A stretch of 14,181 nt of DNA from Thermoplasmatota archaeon (GTDB lineage Archaea > Thermoplasmatota > Thermoplasmata > Methanomassiliicoccales > Methanomassiliicoccaceae), in the NCBI GenBank assembly GCA_022709105.1, contig JAKIXL010000026.1, positions 307 through 14,487 of the forward strand. Reading direction: 5' to 3'. Each line of letters starts with the position of its first letter. Position 1 is the stretch's first letter. The position numbers were made by a program, and so were the translations under genes. The notes below the pieces were generated by a model, which did not search any database, was not told the DNA's origin, and was given only the letters and a program-made list of their open reading frames with translations. Positions 1 to 6,213 of this stretch are shown here, one piece after another.

Positions 1-210
1 CTAAGCCAGCCCCGCGCTTCGGTCCTCGGCGCACCGCCGGCTGTCCTCACGCGCTGCGCCACGAGCTCGCGGGACCTTTTCCGTGTCGGATATGATGTAA
101 GACCATTGTGACGGGGGACATGGTCTTCTCGATCGGACGGGGAATTTGAGCGCTCGAGGCCCAAAGCGTTCCTTTGGCAATGCCATCGTCCCGATATGCG
201 ACACCAACCG
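1..210. other. No supported gene at left edge
   Basis: No coding region can be supported here. A GTG-initiated minus-strand reading frame of 68 codons crosses it, but its product is Arg/Pro/Ser-rich and low in complexity, has no recognisable domain and has no ribosome binding site. A 3' end of a gene to the left is also not visible. The stretch ends at the TATA-like box of the first glycosyltransferase. Confidence 0.5.
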
Positions 211-219
211 TTTTTATGA
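211..219 (+). promoter_or_regulatory. TATA-like box of first glycosyltransferase
   Basis: The AT-rich run TTTTTATGAT lies in GC-rich sequence about 30 bp before the ATG at 245. With the usual archaeal spacing of about 25 bp from TATA centre to transcription start, the mRNA would begin within a few bases of that ATG, which fits a leaderless or near-leaderless transcript. Seen by eye only. Confidence 0.5.
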
Positions 220-244
220 TAGTTAACGCATAGTGTGACCTCTC

Positions 245-1063
245 ATGTTGGTGAGCGTGGTCCTGAACATCATGAACGAGGAGCGGTACATCGCCGATCT
301 CCTGGACAGCCTGGTCATACAGGAGGGTCCGCTGGAGATCGTGGTCGTGGACGCTGGCTCCCAGGACCGCACCCGGGACATCGTGGGCAGTTACGAGGCC
401 AAGTATCCTGACCTGATCAGGATGCACGTGCACCCTGGCAGGCGGGGAGAGAGCACCAACTACGGGATATCGAAGGCCCGCGGAGAGATTATCGCCTTCA
501 CCGGCGGCGATGATCTCGCGAACCCCAACTGGGTCCGCGAGCTGAGGAGGAGCTTCGAGCAGGGCGCAGACATCGTCGCAGGCCGCTCGATCATGATCGG
601 CCTCAAGGCCTGGGAGGACCTTGACCGCGTGGAGCTTTTCCACAAGGGCTACGACGTATCGTACCCCTCGGCGAACATGGCCTTCCGCCGGGAGGTACTG
701 CAGAAGGTGGGAGGGTTCGACACCTGGTTCATCACCGCCGAAGACATTGACCTTAACTATCGAGCCGTCGACGCTGGGTACAGGATCACTTGGAACCCCG
801 ACGCCATAGTGTATCGACGCACGAAGTCCACGGTCTACGGGTTCTTCAAGCAGGCGTTCTGGAACGGGGCGGGCAGGAAGCAGCTTACCCTGAAGCATGG
901 CAACCTGTGGGGTCGCTACGACCCGCTTCGCATGTTCAAGCAGAAGATGACCTTCTGGGCGCTAATGCGCCTCGCCGTAGCGCTTATGGGCTACATCGGC
1001 TTCAAGCTGTTCGACGACAAGGGCCCCTATGGCAGGAAGAAACGGGCCAGCCGAGCCGACTAG
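245..1063 (+). CDS. Family 2 glycosyltransferase
   Basis: A 272-aa GT-A fold glycosyltransferase that would move a sugar from a nucleotide-sugar donor to a lipid or polymer acceptor at the cytoplasmic face. The N-terminus has the GT2 nucleotide-binding pattern (SVVLNIMNEERYI, then VVVDAGSQDRT near residues 33-43). A DxD-like GDD sits at 88-90 (FTGGDDLANPNW). The acceptor-side block runs SANMAFRREVLQKVGGFD at 142-159, followed by the ED pair of AEDIDL at 165-170, where the catalytic base is expected. A single hydrophobic stretch at about 237-255 could anchor it to the membrane, and the tail is basic. The start is chosen by the upstream TATA-like box and by GT2 homology beginning at residue 2. 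A second GT2 follows 48 bp later, so both probably serve glycan or glycolipid synthesis. Donor and acceptor cannot be told from sequence. Confidence 0.9.
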   Translation: MLVSVVLNIMNEERYIADLLDSLVIQEGPLEIVVVDAGSQDRTRDIVGSYEAKYPDLIRMHVHPGRRGESTNYGISKARGEIIAFTGGDDLANPNWVRELRRSFEQGADIVAGRSIMIGLKAWEDLDRVELFHKGYDVSYPSANMAFRREVLQKVGGFDTWFITAEDIDLNYRAVDAGYRITWNPDAIVYRRTKSTVYGFFKQAFWNGAGRKQLTLKHGNLWGRYDPLRMFKQKMTFWALMRLAVALMGYIGFKLFDDKGPYGRKKRASRAD

Positions 1064-1071
1064 GCCGGGCA

Positions 1072-1083
1072 CATTATTATATT
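1072..1083 (+). promoter_or_regulatory. TATA-like box of second glycosyltransferase
   Basis: The AT-rich run ATTATTATATTC sits in the short gap between the two glycosyltransferases, about 30-35 bp before the TTG start at 1112. It suggests the second gene has its own promoter rather than depending only on readthrough from the first. Confidence 0.45.
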
Positions 1084-1111
1084 CACTTTCCGTTCATGTT
1101 GAGGGTCCTTC

Positions 1112-1810
1112 TTGAAGCTCAGCATAGTCATCCCCACGCTAAACGAGGCGAAGAGCATTGGCGAGGTCATCGACGAGCTGAGGTCTAACCTTGACGGCAG
1201 GGGTCTCGATTACGAGATCATGATCGTCGACGGCCGTTCGAGCGATGACACCAGGAGCATCGCCGGGGAGCGGGGGGCGGTGATCGTGGACGAGCCCCGA
1301 AAAGGCTATGGCAGAGCGTATAAGACCGGCTTCGAGCGGGCGCGGGGAGACATAATCGCCACCATGGACGGCGACTGGACGTACCCGGCCGAGGCCATAT
1401 TGCCACTGATGGAGATGCTGGAGCGTGATGATCTGGAGTTCATCACCACCGACCGCTTCGGCCACATGGAGCCGGGAGCGATGAGCAACATGCACAAGAT
1501 CGGGAACCTGGCGCTCTCGTTCACCACCCGCCTGCTGTTCGGCCGCAAGATCCGGGACTCGCAGAGCGGTATGTGGGTGTTCCGCCGGGAAGCGCTCAGC
1601 AAGCTCAACCTCACCAACGACGGGATGCCCTTCTCCGAGGAGATCAAGATCGAGGCGTTCCGCAAGCTGCGCTCCAGGGAGGTCATGATAGCCTACCGCA
1701 AGCGGGTGGGCGAGGTCAAGCTGTCCTCGTGGCGTGACGGCTGGTACAACTTCAGCTTCCTTCTGATCAAGAGGTTCCGGGGACCTAAAGATAGGTCCTT
1801 GCATTCCTGA
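1112..1810 (+). CDS. DPM1-like family 2 glycosyltransferase
   Basis: A 232-aa GT2 enzyme of the polyprenyl-phosphate hexose synthase type (DPM1/AglJ-like), predicted to transfer a sugar from a nucleotide sugar to dolichyl phosphate. It begins MKLSIVIPTLNEAKSIGEVI, typical of this subfamily. Visible motifs are MIVDGRSSDDT at 37-47, the DxD in MDGDWTYP (residues 86-88) and RDSQSGMWVFRRE at 148-160, a hallmark block of dolichyl-phosphate sugar synthases. No C-terminal membrane domain is present, so it is a short, peripheral form. The start is a TTG: the ATG at 1096 is out of frame, while TTG 1112 puts the conserved KLSIVIPTLNE at the very N-terminus and has TGAGGG a few bases upstream. The 3' end overlaps the convergent UDG gene by 26 bp. 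Sugar identity is unknown. Confidence 0.88.
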   Translation: MKLSIVIPTLNEAKSIGEVIDELRSNLDGRGLDYEIMIVDGRSSDDTRSIAGERGAVIVDEPRKGYGRAYKTGFERARGDIIATMDGDWTYPAEAILPLMEMLERDDLEFITTDRFGHMEPGAMSNMHKIGNLALSFTTRLLFGRKIRDSQSGMWVFRREALSKLNLTNDGMPFSEEIKIEAFRKLRSREVMIAYRKRVGEVKLSSWRDGWYNFSFLLIKRFRGPKDRSLHS

Positions 1811-2312
1811 TGCTCTCCCGGATGCTGTCCTTCACTTTTCGGTTATAAAAGCTGGCCGCCGGGTGATAGGCTGGTATGAGGATAGCATCCTTTCCCCTGA
1901 TGGTTATCTTGCGGGGCCTGTTCACCTCGTCCCTCATGACCACCGGACGCTTCAGCAGGTCCCTGGCCGCCGAGCGGCCTAGGGTTATGATCACCTTGCG
2001 GCCCTCCAGCTCGGACTCCAGGCAGGGGAGGCAGGCGTCCATCTCCGCCTGGGTCGGCTCCCGGTTCCCTGGGGGCCGGCACTTAACGGTGTTGGTGATG
2101 AAGACCTTGCTGCGGTAGAGGCCTTCCTCTTCCAGGAGCTGATTGAGGACCCGCCCTGACAAGCCGACGAACGGTCTGCCAGCCTCGTCCTCCTTGGCCC
2201 CCGGGGCCTCGCCTACGAATGCGATCGGCGACGATGGGTCGCCCTCAGGCATCACCACATTGGTACGACCCGTGCAAAGCGCGCAGCGCCGACAATCCTT
2301 GGACGCGGTCAT
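1785..2312 (-). CDS. Family 4 uracil-DNA glycosylase (Fe-S)
   Basis: A 175-aa uracil-DNA glycosylase of family 4 (UDGa), which removes uracil from DNA after cytosine deamination and starts base excision repair. Motif A is GEAPGAKEDEAGRPFVG at 34-50 and motif B is HPAAS at 150-154. The 4Fe-4S ligands are visible as C7 and C10 near the N-terminus with C78 and C94; the 16-residue spacing of the last pair and the KCRPPGNREP block match the family. The reading frame is open upstream to 2408, but ATG 2312 is chosen because it overlaps the pyrE stop as ATGA (implying translational coupling) and puts the first Fe-S cysteine at residue 7, as in homologues. It is the last gene of a carS-pyrE-udg cluster. 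Its 3' end overlaps the convergent glycosyltransferase gene. Confidence 0.93.
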   Translation of the reverse strand: MTASKDCRRCALCTGRTNVVMPEGDPSSPIAFVGEAPGAKEDEAGRPFVGLSGRVLNQLLEEEGLYRSKVFITNTVKCRPPGNREPTQAEMDACLPCLESELEGRKVIITLGRSAARDLLKRPVVMRDEVNRPRKITIRGKDAILIPAYHPAASFYNRKVKDSIRESIRNARTYL

Positions 2313-2839
2313 CTCCTCAGGACGTCCTCGGCGGTGACGAGAGCTGACAGCTTCACTCCGATGTCGCCCAGCTTTCGCCCGCCACCCTCCTGGCGGTCCA
2401 CCACGCACAGCACGTCGTCCACCACCCCCCCGGCGGCACGGACGATGCCGATCGCCTCGACGACCGAGCCAGCAGAGGTCACCACGTCCTCGACCATGAG
2501 GACCTTCTCTCCCTGTCCGAGCGTTCCCTCGATCATCTTCTGGGTGCCGTGGTCCTTCTTCTCCCTGCGCACCATGATATACGGGATCTTGGTCCTCAGG
2601 GACAACGCCACCGCCAGAGGAATGGAGCCGAGCACGACGCCGGCGATCTTGTCGACCTCGAGGCCACGCATCTGGACCTCCCTGGCCATCTCATCGGCGA
2701 TGGTCTCCAGGACATACGGGTCGGTGCTCGCCTTCTTAATGTCGATATAGTATTCGCTCTTCTTCCCCGATGCCAGGGTGAAATCGCCATACATGAGCGC
2801 GCTGCAGCGCACCAGTGCCTCCTTGGTCCTCTTGTTCAT
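2309..2839 (-). CDS. pyrE: Orotate phosphoribosyltransferase
   Basis: A 176-aa PyrE that makes orotidine 5'-monophosphate from orotate and PRPP in de novo pyrimidine synthesis. The PRPP-binding signature VLMVEDVVTSAGSV is at about 113-126. The substrate loop RREKKDHGTQKMIEG is at 91-105 and carries the expected lysines. The N-terminal FTLASGKKSEYYIDIK block (20-35) is typical of OPRTase and separates it from other type I phosphoribosyltransferases. Length is normal for archaeal stand-alone PyrE with no PyrF fusion. Its ATG lies 1 bp after the carS stop, and its stop overlaps the UDG start, so the three genes are almost certainly one transcript. No other pyrimidine gene is in the window. Confidence 0.95.
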   Translation of the reverse strand: MNKRTKEALVRCSALMYGDFTLASGKKSEYYIDIKKASTDPYVLETIADEMAREVQMRGLEVDKIAGVVLGSIPLAVALSLRTKIPYIMVRREKKDHGTQKMIEGTLGQGEKVLMVEDVVTSAGSVVEAIGIVRAAGGVVDDVLCVVDRQEGGGRKLGDIGVKLSALVTAEDVLRR

Positions 2840-2840
2840 G

Positions 2841-3404
2841 TCACCAGGGCTCCTTCTTCTTGCCCATCTTGTATCCGATGATGTTGACGGTGCGGTGCAG
2901 CACCGGTACGAACACCAGGAGGGTCACCAGGGCAACGATGCCATCCCCGCTCACATATCGTGAGGCGATCCACGCCGGGAACAGCAACGCGGTGATGCCC
3001 AGTCCCCCGGCGACGAAGTCGTACTGATCGAGAACTGGGGCCTTGTGCCCGCGCTCCATTCCCAGCCGGCGCTTGATGAGCGCCCCGGTCATGTCTCCCA
3101 GCAGCGAGCCGAGGGCCAGGGCGAACACTACGCCCAGAGCGTCCATCCCGCCTCCCCAGGTCCATTGCTCGGGGAACTCAAATATCATTGAGATCATTAT
3201 CAGCAGTATGCCCAGGGACGTCCCGGCGGCGACCCCGCCGAACAGGCCGGTCCAGGTCTTGCCGTCCCCCAGGATGCGCTTTCCCCTCCAGGTGCGGCCC
3301 AGATCGACCGGCGCGCCGCCGCCGAACAGCACTGCCGCCGAGTTCGGCACCAGCGCCGGCAGGAAGAGGAATATGCCGCTGAGGGCCGCCGAGATAATGT
3401 CCAT
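2841..3404 (-). CDS. carS: CDP-archaeol synthase
   Basis: A 187-aa integral membrane CTP:2,3-di-O-geranylgeranyl-sn-glycerol-1-phosphate cytidyltransferase, the archaeal counterpart of CdsA, which makes CDP-archaeol for polar lipid head-group attachment. Diagnostic motifs are PNSAAVLFGGGAPVDLG at 20-36, the GKRILGDGKTWTG block at 41-53, LLGDMTGALIKRRLG at 101-115 and APVLDQYDFV at 122-131. Hydrophobic stretches at about 3-25, 55-75, 88-107, 130-150 and 156-176 fit the expected five or so membrane helices. It is first in the carS-pyrE-udg cluster. A TATA-like TAATCTAT about 25 bp before the ATG suggests leaderless transcription from a region shared with the divergent cupin gene. The product uses CTP, so the link with pyrE is biochemically sensible. 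Confidence 0.95.
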   Translation of the reverse strand: MDIISAALSGIFLFLPALVPNSAAVLFGGGAPVDLGRTWRGKRILGDGKTWTGLFGGVAAGTSLGILLIMISMIFEFPEQWTWGGGMDALGVVFALALGSLLGDMTGALIKRRLGMERGHKAPVLDQYDFVAGGLGITALLFPAWIASRYVSGDGIVALVTLLVFVPVLHRTVNIIGYKMGKKKEPW

Positions 3405-3423
3405 CGTTGCCGGGAAGGCGCAT

Positions 3424-3444
3424 CCGATAGATTACCTTTATCGG
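3424..3444. promoter_or_regulatory. Divergent promoter region with small dyad (carS / cupin)
   Basis: Between carS and the cupin gene, CCGATA (3424-3429) and TATCGG (3439-3444) form a perfect 6-bp inverted repeat around a 9-bp spacer. TATA-like sequences occur on both strands within it: CTTTATCGG on plus, and TAATCTAT on minus about 25 bp before the carS ATG. It could be a shared operator, but the arms are short. Confidence 0.35.
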
Positions 3445-3554
3445 CCGAGGAGCTGAGGGGGGGCGCGCGGGACGTGAACCGGCGCAGCGGTGCCTGGTCC
3501 GGAGCCCCCGGATTCGGCGGAAACGCTAATGCCGTCCAAGCCGATGATGGTTTC

Positions 3555-3893
3555 ATGAAGATCGTCAATCTGTGCGACGCCGAGTGCAAGGCCAACCCTC
3601 ACGGGGTGGAGGCCAAGAACATGTATGACCATGAGCACGCTCTTATCACTCATCTGATGCTCCTGCCCGGTCAAGCATTGAAGAGACACATCACGCCGGT
3701 GGACGTGGCGTTCTACGTCCTCGAAGGGCGCGGTGAGGTGGAGATAGGCGAGGAGAAGGAGATCGTCGGCCAGGACGCCATGATAGAGAGCCCCAAGGGC
3801 ATCCCGCACCTGTGGCGCAACGTCGGGACCTCTCCGCTTCGCGTCCTGGTGATGAAGCTCCCCCGGCCCGCCGGGAAGACCAAGGTGCTATAG
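3555..3893 (+). CDS. Small cupin-domain protein
   Basis: A 112-aa single-domain cupin (beta-barrel), probably metal-binding, with no assignable substrate. The core is GQALKRHITPVDVAFYVLEG (39-58), corresponding to cupin motif 1 with H45 kept but the second His replaced by Thr47 (R-H-I-T). Motif 2 is seen as SPKGIPHLWRN (79-89) with H85. ATG 3555 gives the compact start MKIVNLCDAECKANPHGVEA. An in-frame GTG at 3474 would add 27 residues rich in Gly, Ala and Ser with no domain character. That GTG lies about 10 nt after the transcription start expected from the 3436-3443 TATA-like box, so it cannot be excluded. The gene is convergent with the TrmB-like regulator and overlaps it by 6 bp at the stops. 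It may store or sense a small molecule or isomerise a sugar; the sequence does not say which. Confidence 0.8.
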   Translation: MKIVNLCDAECKANPHGVEAKNMYDHEHALITHLMLLPGQALKRHITPVDVAFYVLEGRGEVEIGEEKEIVGQDAMIESPKGIPHLWRNVGTSPLRVLVMKLPRPAGKTKVL

Positions 3894-4667
3894 GCTGGAG
3901 ACCGCCCCGTCCCAGATCATGTAGAAGTTGCCCTTCATCTGGGCGGCGACCTCCGATCGCGGCATCCAGATAGCGACCGAACTGGCCACATCGGGGACCT
4001 CCCCGACCACCGGGGAGAACATGATCATGATGTCCCTCCCGTCGGTAACGATGAACTTGATCATGGGCGTGCGCATGGTCCGCACCTCCTCGGTGAGCGG
4101 CCTCAGCTCCTTGACCAGATCTATCTCGCCTTCTGCAGTGACGATGGTCGGCCGGGTCATTACCCTCACCCTGACCCCTCTCCTCCTAAGTTCGGGAGCG
4201 ACTTGCACCATGGCCTCCAGTTCCTCCCGCAGGTAGAGCGCCCCTAGCAGCAGTACTTCCTCGCGCGCCCGCTCTAGCATGTCCCTCGCACGGGCAGCGA
4301 TGTTCTGCGACCCCCGGACCATCCATGCATTGGGCGGTTCCCTCTCCACCACGCCATCGTACCGGGTGCGCATCTCCATCATCGTCGAGTCCAGCTCGTC
4401 GTTCATCCTCTCCCGGCGAAGGCCCATGGCCTCCCGGGGGTCCCGAGCAGTGTAGATCAGGGGGCGGGTCCCCGAGGCCGCGACCCATTCCTCCCTCACC
4501 AGACGGCGGAGGACCTCGTAGACCTTGGAGCGCGGCACCCCTGACCTTTCGGCCACGGCGGCGGCGCCTTGCGGGCCGTGGGTGACCAGTGCGAGATAGG
4601 CGCGTGCTCCATAATCGGTCAGTCCCAGCCTCTTCAGGTTGGCGATAAGCCTATCGTCATGCTTCAT
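3888..4667 (-). CDS. TrmB-family transcriptional regulator
   Basis: A 259-aa DNA-binding regulator of the archaeal TrmB type. Residues about 12-77 form a winged helix-turn-helix (LGLTDYGARAYLALVTHGPQ, then AAAVAERSGVPRSKVYEVL), followed by a linker helix at about 80-100. The C-terminal part (about 115-255) resembles the effector or PLD-like domain seen in TrmB proteins, including the segment EEVLLLGALYLREELEAMV. Unlike sugar-binding TrmB, no clear sugar-binding motif is visible, so the ligand is unknown. Its ATG is only 63 bp from that of the divergent NapH-like gene, with one AT-rich promoter patch between them, so autoregulation and control of that neighbour are the natural hypotheses. A minus-strand TTATTTTTG about 30 bp before the ATG fits a TATA box. 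Confidence 0.85.
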   Translation of the reverse strand: MKHDDRLIANLKRLGLTDYGARAYLALVTHGPQGAAAVAERSGVPRSKVYEVLRRLVREEWVAASGTRPLIYTARDPREAMGLRRERMNDELDSTMMEMRTRYDGVVEREPPNAWMVRGSQNIAARARDMLERAREEVLLLGALYLREELEAMVQVAPELRRRGVRVRVMTRPTIVTAEGEIDLVKELRPLTEEVRTMRTPMIKFIVTDGRDIMIMFSPVVGEVPDVASSVAIWMPRSEVAAQMKGNFYMIWDGAVSSL

Positions 4668-4696
4668 CTTCCCACAACACCCTCAGAGAGTGACAG

Positions 4697-4710
4697 CAAA
4701 AATAAGTATC
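4697..4710. promoter_or_regulatory. Shared AT-rich divergent promoter (TrmB / NapH-like)
   Basis: CAAAAATAAGTATC is the only AT-rich patch in the 63-bp gap between the TrmB-like ATG (4667) and the NapH-like ATG (4731). It lies about 25-35 bp from both starts. Read on minus it gives TTATTTTTG and on plus AAATAAGTAT, so one element may hold both TATA boxes. A regulator bound here would affect both genes. Confidence 0.5.
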
Positions 4711-4718
4711 CCTATGAT

Positions 4719-4726
4719 GGAGGGGG
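4719..4726 (+). promoter_or_regulatory. Shine-Dalgarno for NapH-like gene
   Basis: GGAGGGGG sits just ahead of ATG 4731 at a normal spacing and fits the archaeal 16S tail. It decides this start over in-frame upstream codons. Confidence 0.6.
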
Positions 4727-4730
4727 GCTC

Positions 4731-5486
4731 ATGACAATACCTCCCATGCTGATCGGCCTGGTCTTCTCGCTGGCGATGATCGCGGTCCTTGGAATCCTGC
4801 TGTCACGACGAAAGGTCACGCGGCGAGTGGCCGTCCTCATGCAGATCGCGGTCCTGCTGGTGGCGGGCCTGATGCTGGGCGGCGTCCCGAACCCGATCGC
4901 GCAGCTGGACAGCGGCGTGAGATCGCTGTCGCACGGCCAGCTCCCATTGCTGCCCCTGGTAGGACTGGGCCTTCTGCTTGCGACCGCCTTGATCATGGGC
5001 AGGGCCTTCTGCGGCTACGCTTGCCCCCTGGGAGCTGCCCAGGAGCTCATGTCCTTGCCGATGAAGCGCAAGGTCAAGATCGGAAGGAAGCTTGCGGGCC
5101 GGGTCCGATGGGGCTTCTTCGCCCTCTTCATAGCCCTGGCCGCACTGACCGCCCTCTATCCCAAGTACGACCCGTTCACGTTCTTCGGCCTGGGATGGGC
5201 TCTCCCGCCGACCATTGCCTTCGCCGCGATCATGACGGCTTCGCTGTTCGTGTACCGGCCGTGGTGCGAGCTCCTGTGCCCCTTCGGAGCGCTGGCTTCG
5301 CTGGCGTCGCGACGGAGCGTGCTCCGGCTCCGCCGGAACGATGACTGCGTGGACTGCGGCCGCTGCGTGCGCGCCTGCCCTACGGAGGAACCGAAGGCTG
5401 GAGCGACCATGGAGCGGTGCTATTACTGTGGCCGATGCTTGGAGGTATGTCCCAAGGACGCTCTCGTGTTCGGACGGGGCCCCTGA
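4731..5486 (+). CDS. NapH/MauN-like membrane 4Fe-4S protein
   Basis: A 251-aa membrane iron-sulfur protein of the NapH/MauN/YccM type, expected to pass electrons between a membrane donor and a partner protein. Hydrophobic helices lie at about 5-24, 34-52, 72-90, 127-145 and 158-175. Two cysteine pairs at helix ends are diagnostic: FCGYACPLGA (C94, C98) and WCELLCPFGA (C179, C183). The C-terminus carries two ferredoxin motifs, CVDCGRCVRACP (C206, C209, C212, C216) and CYYCGRCLEVCP (C230, C233, C236, C240), enough for two 4Fe-4S clusters. The frame is open upstream to 4569, but ATG 4731 is chosen because GGAGGGG lies 5-10 nt before it and the upstream part would overlap the divergent TrmB gene. 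No nitrate reductase or methylamine dehydrogenase gene is nearby, so its redox partner is unknown. Confidence 0.87.
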   Translation: MTIPPMLIGLVFSLAMIAVLGILLSRRKVTRRVAVLMQIAVLLVAGLMLGGVPNPIAQLDSGVRSLSHGQLPLLPLVGLGLLLATALIMGRAFCGYACPLGAAQELMSLPMKRKVKIGRKLAGRVRWGFFALFIALAALTALYPKYDPFTFFGLGWALPPTIAFAAIMTASLFVYRPWCELLCPFGALASLASRRSVLRLRRNDDCVDCGRCVRACPTEEPKAGATMERCYYCGRCLEVCPKDALVFGRGP

Positions 5487-5512
5487 GAACAGGCCTTCCA
5501 GGTCGTCGGAGC

Positions 5513-6130
5513 TCACTCGGCGGCGCCCTCAGCCTTCTTCCCTGCCTCTTTGTTGACCTTGAAGAGAGGGACCATGTCCCTCCCCAAAGCCTCGTTCAGC
5601 ACATGTGCCATCGCCGAGTATATGGCCATGGCTCCTGCGAGTACGCCCAGGGCGCCGGCGGCGACCTTCACATTATCAGAGGCCAAAGCCTCGGAGGCTG
5701 AGAGCAGGAGAAGGGTCGCCGTCAGTGACACAAAGATCGCCTGGGTGACTCGGTTGGTGCCTATCGTTCCGACCGAGAGATAGGCGGAGTAGAGGCCCCA
5801 CAGCAAGAAGAGCACGGCCATGGCCTCGGCGCTCTCTTGGCTGGCGAGGCCGATCGTCGGAGCCAGGATGACGGTCACGATGATAATCCAGAACAGCCCG
5901 AAGGACGCGAACACGGTCATGCCGAAGGTGTTGCCCCTCTTCCATTCCATCAACCCGGCGATGAACTGCGCGAGCCCGCCGAAGAAGATGCCCATGGATA
6001 GGATGGCGGCTCCCAAAGGTATGAGGCCGGCGTTATGCAGGCTCAGCATGACAGTGGTCATCCCGAACCCCATCAGTCCCAGTGGGGCGGGATCGGCGGT
6101 GATGTCCTTCATAATGTTCGCGGAGGTCAT
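5513..6130 (-). CDS. GPR1/FUN34/YaaH (SatP) acetate transporter
   Basis: A 205-aa membrane protein of the acetate uptake transporter family, moving acetate or succinate, probably with protons or as a channel. The family signature NPAPLGL appears as DPAPLGLMGFGMTT at 13-26. A second conserved block is GGLAQFIAGLMEWKRGNTFG (51-70), followed by FASFGLFW (74-81). Six hydrophobic helices fit about 15-35, 38-60, 72-93, 103-123, 128-148 and 155-178, with a charged Lys/Glu tail. Its TATA-like box ends about 27 bp before the ATG, so the mRNA is probably leaderless. It is tail to tail with the NapH-like gene, 26 bp apart. If the host is a hydrogen-dependent methanogen, the likely role is acetate assimilation as a carbon source rather than methanogenesis from acetate; that is inference. 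Confidence 0.92.
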   Translation of the reverse strand: MTSANIMKDITADPAPLGLMGFGMTTVMLSLHNAGLIPLGAAILSMGIFFGGLAQFIAGLMEWKRGNTFGMTVFASFGLFWIIIVTVILAPTIGLASQESAEAMAVLFLLWGLYSAYLSVGTIGTNRVTQAIFVSLTATLLLLSASEALASDNVKVAAGALGVLAGAMAIYSAMAHVLNEALGRDMVPLFKVNKEAGKKAEGAAE

Positions 6131-6156
6131 GGTCTCAGCGGTCCACCAATTAAGGG

Positions 6157-6164
6157 GTATTTAA
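6157..6164 (-). promoter_or_regulatory. TATA-like box of SatP gene
   Basis: Minus-strand TTAAATAC lies in an AT-rich patch, its centre about 30 bp before the ATG at 6130. It is the only AT-rich element in the 83-bp gap after the helicase gene and implies a near-leaderless transcript. Confidence 0.5.
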
Positions 6165-6213
6165 TTTGAGGAGGTCCGTTGGAGCGGGCGGGGCAGTGCC
6201 TCCGCATAGACCT

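Noticed and set aside
1..207. 68-codon minus-strand frame with GTG start
   Set aside because: Low-complexity Arg/Pro/Ser product, no ribosome binding site, and it overlaps the promoter region of the glycosyltransferase.
47..898. 283-codon minus-strand open frame opposite the first glycosyltransferase
   Set aside because: It mirrors a clear GT2 gene, is rich in His, Val and Pro without domains, and reflects GC-biased codons read on the other strand.
3474..3554. GTG 3474 as start of the cupin protein
   Set aside because: It would add a Gly/Ala/Ser-rich tail lacking domain character. ATG 3555 is preferred, though the position of one TATA-like box keeps the GTG possible.
4569..4730. N-terminal extension of the NapH-like protein from 4569
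   Set aside because: It overlaps the TrmB coding region and promoter, and has no signal peptide. ATG 4731 has a good Shine-Dalgarno.
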